The notes under the pieces: generated by a model | Told to the model about the DNA's origin: nothing | Database searches by the model: none | What the model saw: only the letters and a program-made list of their open reading frames with translations | Shown here: one piece after another, positions 13,538 to 24,246 of the stretch | How the letters are laid out: each line of letters begins with the position of its first letter | How positions within the stretch are numbered: the first letter of the stretch is position 1 | Assembly: GCA_000697475.1 (NCBI GenBank) | Contig: JNEU01001131.1 | Location: 124,001-188,000, forward strand | DNA: 64,000 bases | Direction of reading: 5' to 3' | Source of the DNA: Lichtheimia corymbifera B2541 | Lineage: Eukaryota; Mucoromycota; Mucoromycetes; Mucorales; Lichtheimiaceae | Made by a program: the position numbers and the translations under genes

Positions 13538-14856
13538 ATGGGACAACTCTTGTCGAGCCTGAGTCTTCGTGGAGGCGATGTTGCCGTACCCGAGCTTAAC
13601 CTTGACTTGGCCAGTAAGCACATACACACTCGGAAAAAACAAAGACTATCTCGGATTTGATCTGACAACAGGTGTTGCACGTACGCGCGCTCTACCTTTT
13701 TGTTTTAGATGCTTCACCTTCCGCGGAAGAAAGTCAATTACACGATCGATTATCAGCATTGTTGGTTCAACCTGGTCCATCACTATTAGAGTTGTTACGC
13801 AACTATAAGTCAGCTTCCACCGAGGTGAGGACAGCTATCGCTTCCCCGACACAGGAGAATGAGGATACCGCATGGGAGGCTGTTATGCCCATCGTCTCCA
13901 TGCTACAAGAGTTTTATGGTTACTCGTGTGATTTAGGTAAGCTTCGATATCATTGGAGTATATTTAGAAACGGTAACACTCATCTATCATTATCATCCTA
14001 TAGGCCAAGCTGTGCCCGAGTTATTGCAAGTGTTATGTCAAGGCGATGTGGCCAAGAATCTTGAAAACCATCAAGGATTAACCAAACTCTTCGCGGACAT
14101 GCTGGATTTTGTCTTTGAGTTTGATTATCTAAAGGTAAATGCATTATTCAGGACTTTATGTGTCAGCATTGACTAATAGGATAATGTTTCATTAGATGCG
14201 TAACCCTACAATGCAGAATGATTTCTCGTATTATCGACGCATGTTGCAACGAGGACGATATGGCACAGCACCTGATGAGAGTACTTCGGACTTGCGTAGT
14301 GCTATGGATCAAAGCGATGAGGCCAACCGCATCTCTCTGTTTATTGCTTATCCCACGCCCATGCTCAAATGTGTCATTGATACGACCACGGAGTTCGTTA
14401 CAAAGCATCGGTTGCAAAGAAGTGTGGGTGATTGCTTGACAGCACTTTGGGCAGCATGTTTTCAAACCGTCAACAAGAAGCGTGCGCTATCACCCGAGCT
14501 TGTTGGTTTTTGTCTCAAGGTGATGGTGGTTTCGATCATTCTTTACGACCATATCGATCCTAGTGGTGTGTTTTCCAAAAACTCGCCTATCAATGTATGT
14601 ATTTCTCTTGGCACAATGGGGGTGTGTTTTTTCTAGAACGCCAAGCATTTTTCATTATCCTTACTGATATACAATATTGATTCATTACCAGATCAAAAAC
14701 TCGGTTAAAATGATCCAAACAGCCCATACCACCGTGTACAACATGCCCGAAGAGTCAAGTGCATCCAATCTCATGTCGGCTTTGCGATACAATTCCAAAC
14801 ATCTCAATGACGATTCCACACCAAAGGGAGTGAAGAATATGGTCCTTGCCGCTTGA
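13538..14856 (+). CDS. CYRI: CYRI/FAM49 family protein (Rac1-binding SCAR/WAVE regulator)
   Basis: Animal and amoeba CYRI proteins bind active Rac1 and restrain the SCAR/WAVE-Arp2/3 pathway at the plasma membrane. Exons are 13538-13613, then from 13709, with further introns near 13938-14003, 14134-14195 and 14595-14691; about 320 residues, matching the family. The N-terminus MGQLLSSL has Gly2 in a myristoylation context, as in family members. The diagnostic block is KMRNPTMQNDFSYYRRMLQ, almost identical to the family's; its paired arginines correspond to those needed for Rac1 binding in CYRI-B. Other conserved stretches are ANRISLF, ATPMLK-like YPTPMLK, FCLKVMVVSIILYDHIDP and SALRYNSKHLNDDSTPK near the C-terminus. 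The gene follows biotin synthase on the same strand. Function in a fungus is inferred from the family. Confidence 0.9.
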
Positions 14857-16097
14857 TGATCACACACTATCATTTCCTTCCTCCTCTCTTTTCCCTGACG
14901 CGCCGTATTATCAACATCAAACAACAACAACAACAAACATCACCTACCCACCCGCTCAACTCATGGATACCAGCATGATGATGATGATGGAAAACAAAAC
15001 GATTATTATACTACGACAACCACTCGACTCTCTGCAATGGAAATAATCCAATCACCATATACAAACATCCTCCTTTTTTCTTTTTACTTATAACCTACTC
15101 TTCTCCTCTTTACGCTTTCCATCTACCATCATCCATCACCGACCCTATTCTTTCTATCTCTCTCTCTCTCTATATATCGTAGTCTTTCCCTACTCTTTTT
15201 TTCATCTTTATCATTTTCTCACTCTTTCGCGGTTTACTCCCACTAATTCTCTCATTCTGTTGCTTTCCAAAACTTGTGTCTCAACTCTCTTTGATACGAT
15301 CTAAAAATTACCAGCGTTTAATTCCTTACTTTTGGCAATATTGATGTACGTGATGGGTGGGTTGGGTGGTACGTGGTTCAATTTCTGAACATGGAGGATG
15401 ACGATGGATATACCCAAAACAAGCCAAGTGTTAAAAAAAAGGACCAATTGATCGTGGCTGAAAGAGGATGAGGATGAGGATGATGATGCGTTCTTAGACA
15501 CAATGTCTCACGTGATTAGTACAAACACAAGGATAAGGGATGGTATCGTCCTACACGTCGTCCATAATAGCATTTGGTGCTACACCTAAGCAATACCTAT
15601 AGAATAGATTTTGATGTCATTTATTGTAACGTTGACACCTAATGGGGCAGTGCATGAAATAGGAAAGCGTTATATGCGTGTTGAACCATTCGATGATCTC
15701 GCTACACACAATGAAACGAGGCTTTTCACCAACCTATGCAAATGTTATTCAAATCTCAGGGCACAGCTTTGGTCGACGATTTCATTGGCTGCGGACTAAC
15801 AGGGGCTCAAGAAGCTGTAGCACTAGTAGCAGTTATTAGCAGGATCATTGAAACCCCCATCCACCAAGCTACCTACTGGCCCGCAAGAGTTAAATCTAGC
15901 ATAAGGGCTCATGTCATTTAGGTCTTGTCATTGATCAAGATCATTAAATAGGCTCACTGCCGGGGGTGCTAATTGGCATCAATAATGCATATATGGTTGC
16001 TAATTGCTGAGTAAAGTGTGTGTCGGTGCGGCGATGATGACCGACTAGCTGGGTGAAATGCAAGGTTGTACGCAGTTGTTTCCTTTCGTATATACCT
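14857..16097. other. Spacer between CYRI and NCS1 genes
   Basis: The first part (to about 15260) is pyrimidine-rich, with (TC)n at about 15158-15172, and is probably the 3' end of the CYRI transcript. The rest shows only short unconvincing open frames on either strand. No RNA gene was found. Confidence 0.5.
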
Positions 16098-17040
16098 ATG
16101 GGCAAAGCACAGAGCAAGTTAAGTTCCGAGCAAGTCAAGGAATTGCAGCATTGCACGCATTGTAAGTAGCAAACACACACACAAACTCGACAAGAGACGT
16201 TTGCGTTTTCTGCGTTGGGGACACCTTCTCATTGTCTTTTCTTCCCCATTCTTATAGTCAACAAAAAGGAATTGCAGGAATGGTAAGTTTATAGCATATA
16301 GACACACCCTTTATTATACGACCAACATGTTTATCTATCGACTCTACTATCAAGGTACAAGGGGTTTTTAAAGGACTGCCCGAGTGGCAAGCTTACCAAG
16401 CCCGAGTTCCAAAAGATCTACAAGCAATTCTTCCCTTACGGCGATCCATCCCGATTTGCGGATTATGTATTTGATGTGTTTGATGGCGACAAGAATGGCA
16501 CTATAGACTTTAAGGAGTTCATCTGCTCTCTATCAGTCACCAGTCGTGGTCCTATGGATGAGAAACTTCAGTGTAAGCAATGGTGGATGGATGGTGGTGG
16601 CGAGAGAATTGTTCATTGACTTTTTGGGATTACCAATAGGGGCATTCAAGGTAAATTGGGTCACACAAATCGCCCGCTTCATTGCTAAGCCCATATATGT
16701 ACGCTCATTGATTTAGTTATACGATATTGACAACGATGGATACATTACATACGAGGAAATGTTACAAATAGTCGAAGCCATTTATAAAATGGTAGGCCGG
16801 ATTGTGCAATTGCCACCGGATGAGGATACCCCTGAGAAACGAGCACGAAAGATCTTTACAATGATGGACCTGGTAAGTCAATGGTGGTGGATTACAGAAA
16901 CGGATATACAATGCCCTTACATATCCTTTTTGTCATTCTAGGATAATGATGGCCGAGTGACCATGGAGGAATTCAGAATGGGATCACGCAAAGAGCCATC
17001 CATTGTGCAAGCTCTCAGTCTATATGAAAACGTCGTGTAG
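16098..17040 (+). CDS. NCS1: Neuronal calcium sensor 1 / frequenin (EF-hand)
   Basis: A myristoylated calcium sensor that in yeasts activates phosphatidylinositol 4-kinase and acts at Golgi and plasma membranes. Six exons (16098-16161, 16258-16282, 16355-16572, 16640-16650, 16717-16872, 16942-17040) give exactly 190 residues plus stop, the family length. The start MGKAQSKLS keeps Gly2 for myristoylation. The first EF-hand is degenerate with the usual KDCPSG signature. EF2 ([13 protein letters not shown]), EF3 ([13 protein letters not shown]) and EF4 ([11 protein letters not shown]) keep their calcium ligands. The protein ends YENVV. Exon 4 is only 11 nt, coding for most of the residues WAFK; the frame and the strong family match make this splice structure secure. 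Confidence 0.96.
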
Positions 17041-17154
17041 ATAGAAATATGCAGTTGTGCGACATGGTCGACAAAGTGATCGTTGTTCAGTTTTGTTTAC
17101 AAGTCAATTTAAATATATGTATCAAAAAATAGCCCAAAAGAACACACACACAAA

Positions 17155-17177
17155 GAGAGAGAGAGAGAGAGAGAGAG
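17155..17177. repeat. (GA)n microsatellite
   Basis: A perfect GA dinucleotide run in the short spacer between the convergent NCS1 and NEM1-type genes, preceded by a CA run. Confidence 0.85.
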
Positions 17178-17282
17178 GTAAAGGAAAAAGTAGGATAAAT
17201 ATCTAACAATGGGAGGGAGGATGAAGAAAAGTGGGGGAAAAAAGAAGTTGTTGGTATATTGTTGTTGTTGTTGTAAGAGATA

Positions 17283-18354
17283 TTAAGATACACCCATGAG
17301 TCGAAGCCGTAAAATACTCCTGACATCGGCTGTAAAGCGTAACGCGTCGAGTAACGGTAACAAATCCAAAAGACATTGATCGTTGGGGTTGGAAATCCAG
17401 CCTGGAATAGGAATGCCATTTTCTAATCACCCCATAAGTCTCTTGTACATCATCAGCATCTTTCTCCATCATCCTCATACCTTGGAACAGCTCAAATGCC
17501 GCACTGCTATTATCTACCAAACACACCTTGCCCAAGTCAGGTTCAGCGAGGGAGATATCCTTGACAAAGTTTCCGTTCCGCACCACACATGACTAAAAGG
17601 AGATAATGTTTTTGTTAGAACATGACGATCCTTACCGCCACATTTTCCCTTTTGTTTTACCTGTCGAAAGTAGCGCTGAGAAACAAGGCTTTGATCCTGG
17701 TCCAGCCAGTCAATCACCGGATCTGCATATTCTGCCATAGATGCTGTAAAGATGACGACTTTGTACCATTGACTTATCTAAATGACATTTACAAAATAAG
17801 CCCTCCAATACAATGATCTCCCTCCCTCCTCTATGCATTACCGTTTTCAAGAAAAAATCGACATGCGGCCGCTTATAGACTTCATAGAGCAAGCTTTGCT
17901 TATCATCTCGAACTTCAATCTTTTTCCTCTTGATAGACGCGCTCACTTTTTGTTGTCTTGTAGCTGCATAGGATCCAAGCCGAACCGAGTGCACCAGTGT
18001 TTCATCGAGGTCAAGTATTAGCGTCTTTCCCTTGTAGTATTGTAATGCTGCTGATACAGTAGCTGGCGTCGCTTTCCTATCCGTGGCAACGGCTGCTGCT
18101 GCTGCTGCTGCTGTTGCTGTACGTTTGGTCGGTGAGGATTGCTGTTGTTGCTCAATGCACCTCCTTCGGATGGTCAGATTGAACATGGCACATAGATATT
18201 GATATGCAACGGTGATATACTGAAATAAGTGCGAGAAAAACAGCCGTCGACGACGCAATGACGGGATTACAGGTGAACTGGTGCCACTCGTACCAGTGCT
18301 TCCTGCATTGGCAACAGCAGTAGGTTTTGTGGTGGGAGGTGCCGGTGACGCCAT
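17283..18354 (-). CDS. NEM1: NEM1/Dullard-type HAD phosphatase
   Basis: The family dephosphorylates lipin (phosphatidate phosphatase) at the nuclear/ER membrane and so steers phospholipid versus triglyceride synthesis. Four exons give about 310 residues. A hydrophobic segment near residues 37-60 ([20 protein letters not shown]) would anchor it to the membrane. A poly-Ala run (about residues 82-90, coded by a CTG-type repeat) links it to the catalytic domain. The catalytic motif is [10 protein letters not shown] with nucleophile Asp115 and Asp117. [39 protein letters not shown] and the C-terminal [14 protein letters not shown] are further Dullard signatures. Introns fall after FFLKT, after RYFRQ and after FELFQ. 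The start is the first ATG in frame. The regulatory partner SPO7 is not in the window. Confidence 0.92.
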
Positions 18355-19129
18355 GACAAGCTGTAATAAAGAAACAAAGTCTTGATGTGGAGTTTGCTGT
18401 CAATTGTCGGTCGGTTATGAATAGAATATTGCGTAGGCGCTGTGTGATATAGGAGCAACAAGTGAGAGTGAGTGTGTGTGAGAGAGAGAGAGAAAGAGCG
18501 TAAATGTGTGTGTGTGTGGGTGAGTGTGTGGAGATAAAAGAAAGACAAAAAAAAGCTCCCCTGAAGCTGGGGTCATACATAGCGTACACACACACACACA
18601 CAGAGTATCATTCACGGCATTGGGTCTTTTTTCCCTCTCTTCTCAACCCCCCACACCCCATTGACATATTGGGAGGAGAAAACATAGCGGCATTTGTCTT
18701 CCGAACAATTAAACTAAGCTGAAACCATCATCAAAACTCATTATTTATATGAAAGAAGGGATCCATTGGATATGTAGACCTCTTTTAAAAAGACGATGAT
18801 ATCATTAGGTAACATGAGTTGCGTATAATCTGCAGGAGCTGCCTTCCACCCCATCATTCTGATAATAGGCAAGTCTCATTTTTGTTTATCAGCTGTGCTC
18901 CGCTGATGGTTTGAACAATCAATGTGACGGATATACTTTAGCCGATATCATGCGTTCTTCCATACTCACACACACATGCATCTCCTATATACCCACACGT
19001 GCGTCAATCAATACGTCAAGTCCAATGGACCCTACCACATGGTCATTCATGTATCTGATCCCGCCAAAATGATATAAACCACCCAACCAATGATAATATC
19101 CATTATTGAACATGCCAACAATCATTCAT
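18355..19129. other. Spacer rich in GA and CA repeats
   Basis: Upstream of the NEM1-type gene, with GT/GA-type tracts at about 18466-18535 and (CA)n at about 18587-18602. The left part probably holds the NEM1 leader and promoter, the right part the 3' end of the dipeptidase transcript. No gene was seen. Confidence 0.5.
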
Positions 19130-20583
19130 TTAAACATCCTTGATGGGTTCATAAAGATCCTCCATCGGTAATTCTGTCTCGGCTAATGTACTGCTAATCT
19201 TTTCAGCCTTCTGCCACACACGCAAGAGATTGCCATACGCTAAACCTTGGAGCTCTTCCTCGCTCCATCCACGACGCAATAATTCTGCGAATAGGTTGGG
19301 ATACTTGCTGACATCTTCAAGTCCTTCGGGTGCTACATCAATACCATTGTAATCAGCACCAAGACCAACACGGTGACGACCAGCAACAGCTGCAATGTGC
19401 TCCACGTGATCAGCTACGGTGTTGACGGTTGCTGGTGTATCAGGATAGTCGCATTCGACGAATCGATTATAAAAATTGACCTGGACAACGCCGTCTGTTT
19501 CATCAAGACGTTCAAGCACAGCATCAGGAACGTTGCGTTCAATACCACAGAGGGCATTGCTGGAAGAATGAGAGAATAACACAGGTGCCTTTGTGATATT
19601 GAGAACGGCATGCATGGTAGAATGAGCAACATGGGAGATATCAACCAGCATCCCAAGACGATTCATTTCAAGCACCAGCTTTTGTCCAAATTCTGTCAAT
19701 CCCAGACTTGCATCAAATGGAGGTGGATTGGGGTCACAGCAGGAAATGGCCCAATCGGTATCACAATTGTGCGTCAGCTATTATACATCATATCCCCAAT
19801 ACCCCACATAAAAAAGTCAATATCGGATGACACTTTCCTCCCTTTCTCTCTCTTATACTTACAGTCATGTAGCGAACACCTAAATCGTAAAATGTACGCA
19901 ATGCGGATGCCGAGTTGTAGATATATTGACCACCTTCCATACCGAGCATCGATGCAATACGACCTTGTTGCATAGCTTGCTTGAATCCCTCGGTAGTTGT
20001 CACATACTCGAACACGTCAGGGTACTTTGCAATCATTCGCTTGGTAGTATCGATGGCATGAATGGCCCATAGCATCTGGTTATCATCCTTGAGTTCACTA
20101 TATATGATATCCTATATGAATACATCATGCCCATACTGCTACTGCTACTAGCAAACTCCTACCATGGATAGTAAATACTCCAAAATTGACCACCAACGCC
20201 ACCAGCATGGAGTCGTGTAATATCCGTATGTCCTTCATCGAGATCGTTCAAATCGAGGTTGTTGATTTTGCCTTCTTTGGTGAACGAGAGATAGCTATTA
20301 TCATACTTTGTCAATTAGCTTCGTTTGACTTGGTGGTCATGGCAACGTGTAATGTTGCAAAGGGGCAAACTGCATGATATACTAACAGGGGCCAATCATT
20401 ATGCGTATCAGTTAGAGGATGCTTCTTGAGGAAACGTTTTGCACGGTCGAGATAGGAGTTGTCGCCCAATTTGATGACAATTTCAGGAAAATTCCAGGTT
20501 GCAAAAGACCAAGCGGATACCTGGACGGTAGCCAACACGACACAAAGAATGGCCGTAGCAAGTATGCGATGATGCATCATCAT
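19130..20583 (-). CDS. Membrane (renal-type) dipeptidase, peptidase family M19
   Basis: A zinc dipeptidase of the renal dipeptidase family that cleaves dipeptides outside the cell or in the secretory pathway. Four exons give about 420 residues. The start MMMHHRILATAILCVVLATV is a signal peptide or signal anchor. Metal-site motifs are visible in order: DTHND (HxD), MLGMEGG (bridging Glu), LTHNCDTDWA and DISHVAHST (His ligands). HTDITRLHAGGVGGQFWSIY and VGLGADYNGID also match the family. Introns lie at about 20387-20294, 20162-20098 and 19857-19780; the first has a GTTAGT donor. An in-frame ATG farther upstream (20679) would add another hydrophobic stretch, but the triple-Met start places the signal peptide normally. 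Confidence 0.92.
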
Positions 20584-21926
20584 GAAACAAGGCCCAAGGA
20601 GAGAAAGAAAGACCTGTGTGTGAAAATGGTAGAATGGTGCGGTTCCCAAAAAAAGAGAAATGCTTAAACCCACTAGCAACGTTCATGTGACTCAGTTAGT
20701 GTCATCCCTGAAAATGGCAATTGTATACACTTCTTTTGAATACAAACTTCAGGATTTGGCTTCCATCGTCAATATATATTATATCCCTCTTTTTCGCTTT
20801 GTGACCACAGTAATTGACATGCACCCATGATATCAAAAGATGACGTTGTTGTCTTGTTGTATTCCTCTATATTGTGTTATCTTTGCTACTTACACTATCG
20901 AAAACTGAGTTTATGTGTGTGTGTATCCCTGTGATAAGATCTGGCCATTCATAAAAAACCATTTCATTGTCATGGTGATTGTCTTTGTTATACATTTCAG
21001 TCTTCAATTCCTATATGCGCATAAATAAGGCTGACATCATCAGCGTATCGTTTATTTCTTTCACCCTATTGAACAGCTGGAGCATGTGGTATAGGGCAAC
21101 GATAGCCTGTGTAATTGAGGATATATATATATTCATGTGGTGATGTTGATCTTTGTCATCATCCACATGCCTTCTGAATGATTTTGAAGACTGCTGTATG
21201 TAAGCATTCCCATTAACTTTATAGTTTTCTGCTTTTACAACTTTATTCACCCATTCATGCATCTCCAACTCTAAATAACCAGCCAGGATGGGCTACTGAC
21301 AACAAATGATAAGACTACAACAAGGTCGAGTTGTGCAACGTTATGTATGGCTACACCAACACTAACGTAGATGGTCGTAAATCTCACCACCCTGATAAAC
21401 TTGCCTTTCGCCATGACTTTAGTCCCCGGGATTCCTGCCGCAGGGAAGACCTTTTGGATACAGCCATCCCGTCTTTTTTGTGCATGGGATTTGGGATGTA
21501 GCTTTTACAACAACAAAAGTCTATTTCGTAATGTAGTGCTTGATAAATTGTCTGCTATCCAAAGAAAAGTGCTCAAACGATATATTGTATAACGATACCA
21601 CAAGGTCCTATATATATCAAGGACCTCTCTCTCTCTCTCTTATCTCCCATCTATAACCGAATAGTATAGATTGGACGTTTTGCTGATATTATGATTGCTT
21701 TTGTGTGATAGTTTTTTATTATCCATCTGAGAGAAATATATTGATGACTGGTACTGAAGAAAAGAGACATTATAAGGTGATACTAGCATACTTGATGGAG
21801 GAGATAGAAAAGAAAATGAGCAGGAGGAGTGGAAAAGAGGAGCGATAGGAGATGAGGGGAAAGGGGTGGGGTGGGTTTGTTAAGCGAGGTAAATTGGTAG
21901 TGCCGGGATATTGTTGTCATTTCATC
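20584..21926. other. Spacer, no gene supported
   Basis: About 1.3 kb, AT-rich, with a (TC)n run at about 21627-21641. An open frame at 21371-21592 (plus) has no recognisable domain. Nothing else was seen. Confidence 0.5.
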
Positions 21927-22805
21927 TTACTGTGCTGCTGTTGCTTGTACAGTGGTCGTAGTCGGTGATTTGTTGATATGATCTTGATCCTTGCTCGGTT
22001 CAATCAATAAGTCAGGATTCACTGATGACCAACGCATCCAACTTGAAAGGACAGCCAACTTGAGACGGAAAGCCATTGGCAAGAATGAAGATGATTTTGT
22101 GGGAGGCGAGGGACGTACAGGCCATGATTTCACAGGTGTTACTTGTTGACGTACACCTACAACGCGGCTTTCCAGGATGACTTCATAAAGAGTGAGTTGC
22201 CATGCACCACCAATTTCGATTTGGATGGTCTCCTTTGCCATGTCACGTAGTCGACGCAAGGTCTGTTTGGGCATGGGACGTAGCACATTAAAGGCGAGGT
22301 CGACTCTATCCATAGGACTGACATCAAGTGCACTACAGCGACTCTTACATTTGGCTTGGATGCGTTTGGCAAGAGCTGCATACTGTGGATCCACGCGGAA
22401 ACGCATTGTCAATGCAGCACGAGAGACTTCATAACCACAAAAGACGGGTGGTGGCAGCTGAATAGAGCTCAATTGATGCTGGACCGTTGATACGAAATCA
22501 TCCACGGCATCCCACTTGTTATGTTCATGATCATTCGTTGTGCTGCCACATTCGATATGGACTCGACTGAGAATGGATATATGCGGTGCAGAATTGTGTG
22601 CTTGATTAGGTCCAAACTCTGTAAAAGATCGTTCTTGAAACGTCTCCAATGAACGCTGGAAAGCGGTGTCTTTTGCGGGCTCCAGATATAATGCAAACGA
22701 TCTTCGAGCCTCTCTCAAACGATGAGGAGCCGGGGTGCCCGAATCAGCTGTCAAATGAAAGGGATCGAGTTGGAACTCGGTAAAGTCGGGAACGTTGTTT
22801 GACAT
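21927..22805 (-). CDS. 2H-phosphoesterase-like protein (UBASH3-like fold), intronless
   Basis: A single exon of 292 codons. Residues about 75-210 resemble the N-terminal 2H-phosphoesterase-like domain of UBASH3 proteins: SAPHISILSRVHIE gives a first H-x-S motif, followed by QLPPPVFCGYEVSRAALTMR, RFRVDPQYAALAKRI and ETIQIEIGGAWQLTLYE. The equivalent of the second H-x-T/S motif reads DRVDLAF, with no histidine, so catalysis is doubtful. The N-terminus (FALYLEPAKDTAFQRSLETF) is also typical. The C-terminal 60 residues are low in complexity apart from a hydrophobic patch (FLPMAFRLKLAVLSSWMRW). I see no SH3, UBA or phosphoglycerate-mutase domain. The family call is an inference from motif order and is moderate. 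Confidence 0.65.
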   Translation of the reverse strand: MSNNVPDFTEFQLDPFHLTADSGTPAPHRLREARRSFALYLEPAKDTAFQRSLETFQERSFTEFGPNQAHNSAPHISILSRVHIECGSTTNDHEHNKWDAVDDFVSTVQHQLSSIQLPPPVFCGYEVSRAALTMRFRVDPQYAALAKRIQAKCKSRCSALDVSPMDRVDLAFNVLRPMPKQTLRRLRDMAKETIQIEIGGAWQLTLYEVILESRVVGVRQQVTPVKSWPVRPSPPTKSSSFLPMAFRLKLAVLSSWMRWSSVNPDLLIEPSKDQDHINKSPTTTTVQATAAQ

Positions 22806-23257
22806 GAAGGAACGAGAGTTGTGGGTAAATGGGCGAGTGAGTGAGTGAGCGAGTGAGTGAGTAGGATGAGTATAAAATGAGGAGAAAGAGGGAAAAAGGA
22901 GTGGAATGAGCGAGAAACGAGTTTTACAATGTCAAAACACTTGCACAGTTGCAGAGTTGGATACACTTTTTTTTTTCTTCAACCCCCTTTGAAACACAAT
23001 AAGCTGATTGAAAAGACTCGTTCGTGTGTTTAACATGCCATTTCGGGATACTCCTCGTGTTGCCATTAACTAGCATTAGTCCTGCCGATAAGTTGATCCG
23101 CTCGTGTATCACATGTTTGGAGACATTACTCTTTTATTTGATTCGAAAAGTGAATACCACATGTCGACTGATATATCAATTACATTGCAGCGAGGCACAT
23201 CTATGCCTGCTATGGTCTTACACGAAATCACCACCAAAATACGCCAACAACAATTCT
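22806..23257. other. Spacer with (GAGT)n repeat
   Basis: Contains a GAGT tetranucleotide repeat at about 22832-22862 just upstream of the 2H-like gene's start. The rest is AT-rich and shows nothing recognisable. Confidence 0.55.
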
Positions 23258-24246
23258 TTATTTCTTTAAATCACGCACTTCTCGTTCCAATTTTTCTACA
23301 ATCTCGGCCCACCTTGCTCGTTCTTGACTGCGTACCTGCCGCAGGGTCTCCTTGATCCTTTCATTCTCACTTTGGTGGTTATTTTGCTGTTTCATCTCCT
23401 GGATGGTGTCAGCCAATTGTGAGCGTTCCATTTTGACCAGCTCCAATTCTCGTTTAAGCCGCTGATTCTCTTGCACCAACCGATTGTTTTGGATAATCCA
23501 CGTTAAAGCTTCATCCATATTGGAGACTGGCATAATAGGTGATTTGGTCGCATTGGCATATGCCCACGTGCTTGGAAATTGCGCCGAATAATCAATCACA
23601 TTACTCTGGGAACGTTCATGACGAGAGGAGGATGCTGATCGTTGCTGGTGATCTTGTAGTTGTAAAGGTTTGGGTGGTTGTCGACGTCTTGATGATGACG
23701 GGATTGGTGTTGATGCAGTGGGTGTGGGTTGGACAGACTCGATAGCGGAGGACTATATCAATACAAGTTGCACATGTAAATAGAAACGAATACAATATAA
23801 CAAATGATGTTGTCATACATACGGGTGGTCGAGAAAGCGGTGGTGATGGGTATCCTTGGAGATCACTGTAAAGGTTTACACGATGAGCATCACTTTCATT
23901 GTTGTCATGGCGACGCACATACCTTTCATGCATGGATGTGGGTGAAGCAACAGTGGTAGTGGGTGATGGGATCCCTGGATCATCTGCATAAGGTTTTGAG
24001 TTGATTTGAAGAGATCGATGTCGCCACTTTTGAGAAGATGCTGAAAGACGTTTAGTGGCTGCATCTGTCAACAGTGATGTAGAAAAGCTTGTATTCGTGC
24101 TACGGCGGCGAAGCTGATAGTCTTTGAGCTTAGAAAGTGAACACCCCGCCATAGTTAGCAAATGCCTATGGATTTATCAGCTATCAACAACGACTCACCT
24201 TTTTGCGTCCAGCTTCCAAAAGCTCCTCTCGTTGTAATTGCGACAT
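23258..24246 (-). CDS. Coiled-coil protein with GM130-like N-terminal motif
   Basis: Three exons. Exon 1 (24246 to about 24199) encodes MSQLQREELLEAGRKK and joins, after an intron ending near 24132, to LKDYQLRRRSTNTS. The joined motif AGRKKLKDYQ resembles N-terminal motifs of coiled-coil golgins such as GM130 (AKKKLREYQ). A Ser/Pro-rich, basic linker follows. A second intron lies at about 23820-23755. The C-terminal exon has a coiled coil of about 90 residues, with heptads from MDEALTWIIQNNRLVQENQR to LEREVRDLKK. Total about 265 residues. Such proteins usually tether membranes or sit at microtubule-organising sites; the role here is not established. It lies upstream of, and on the same strand as, the 2H-like gene. 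Confidence 0.65.
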
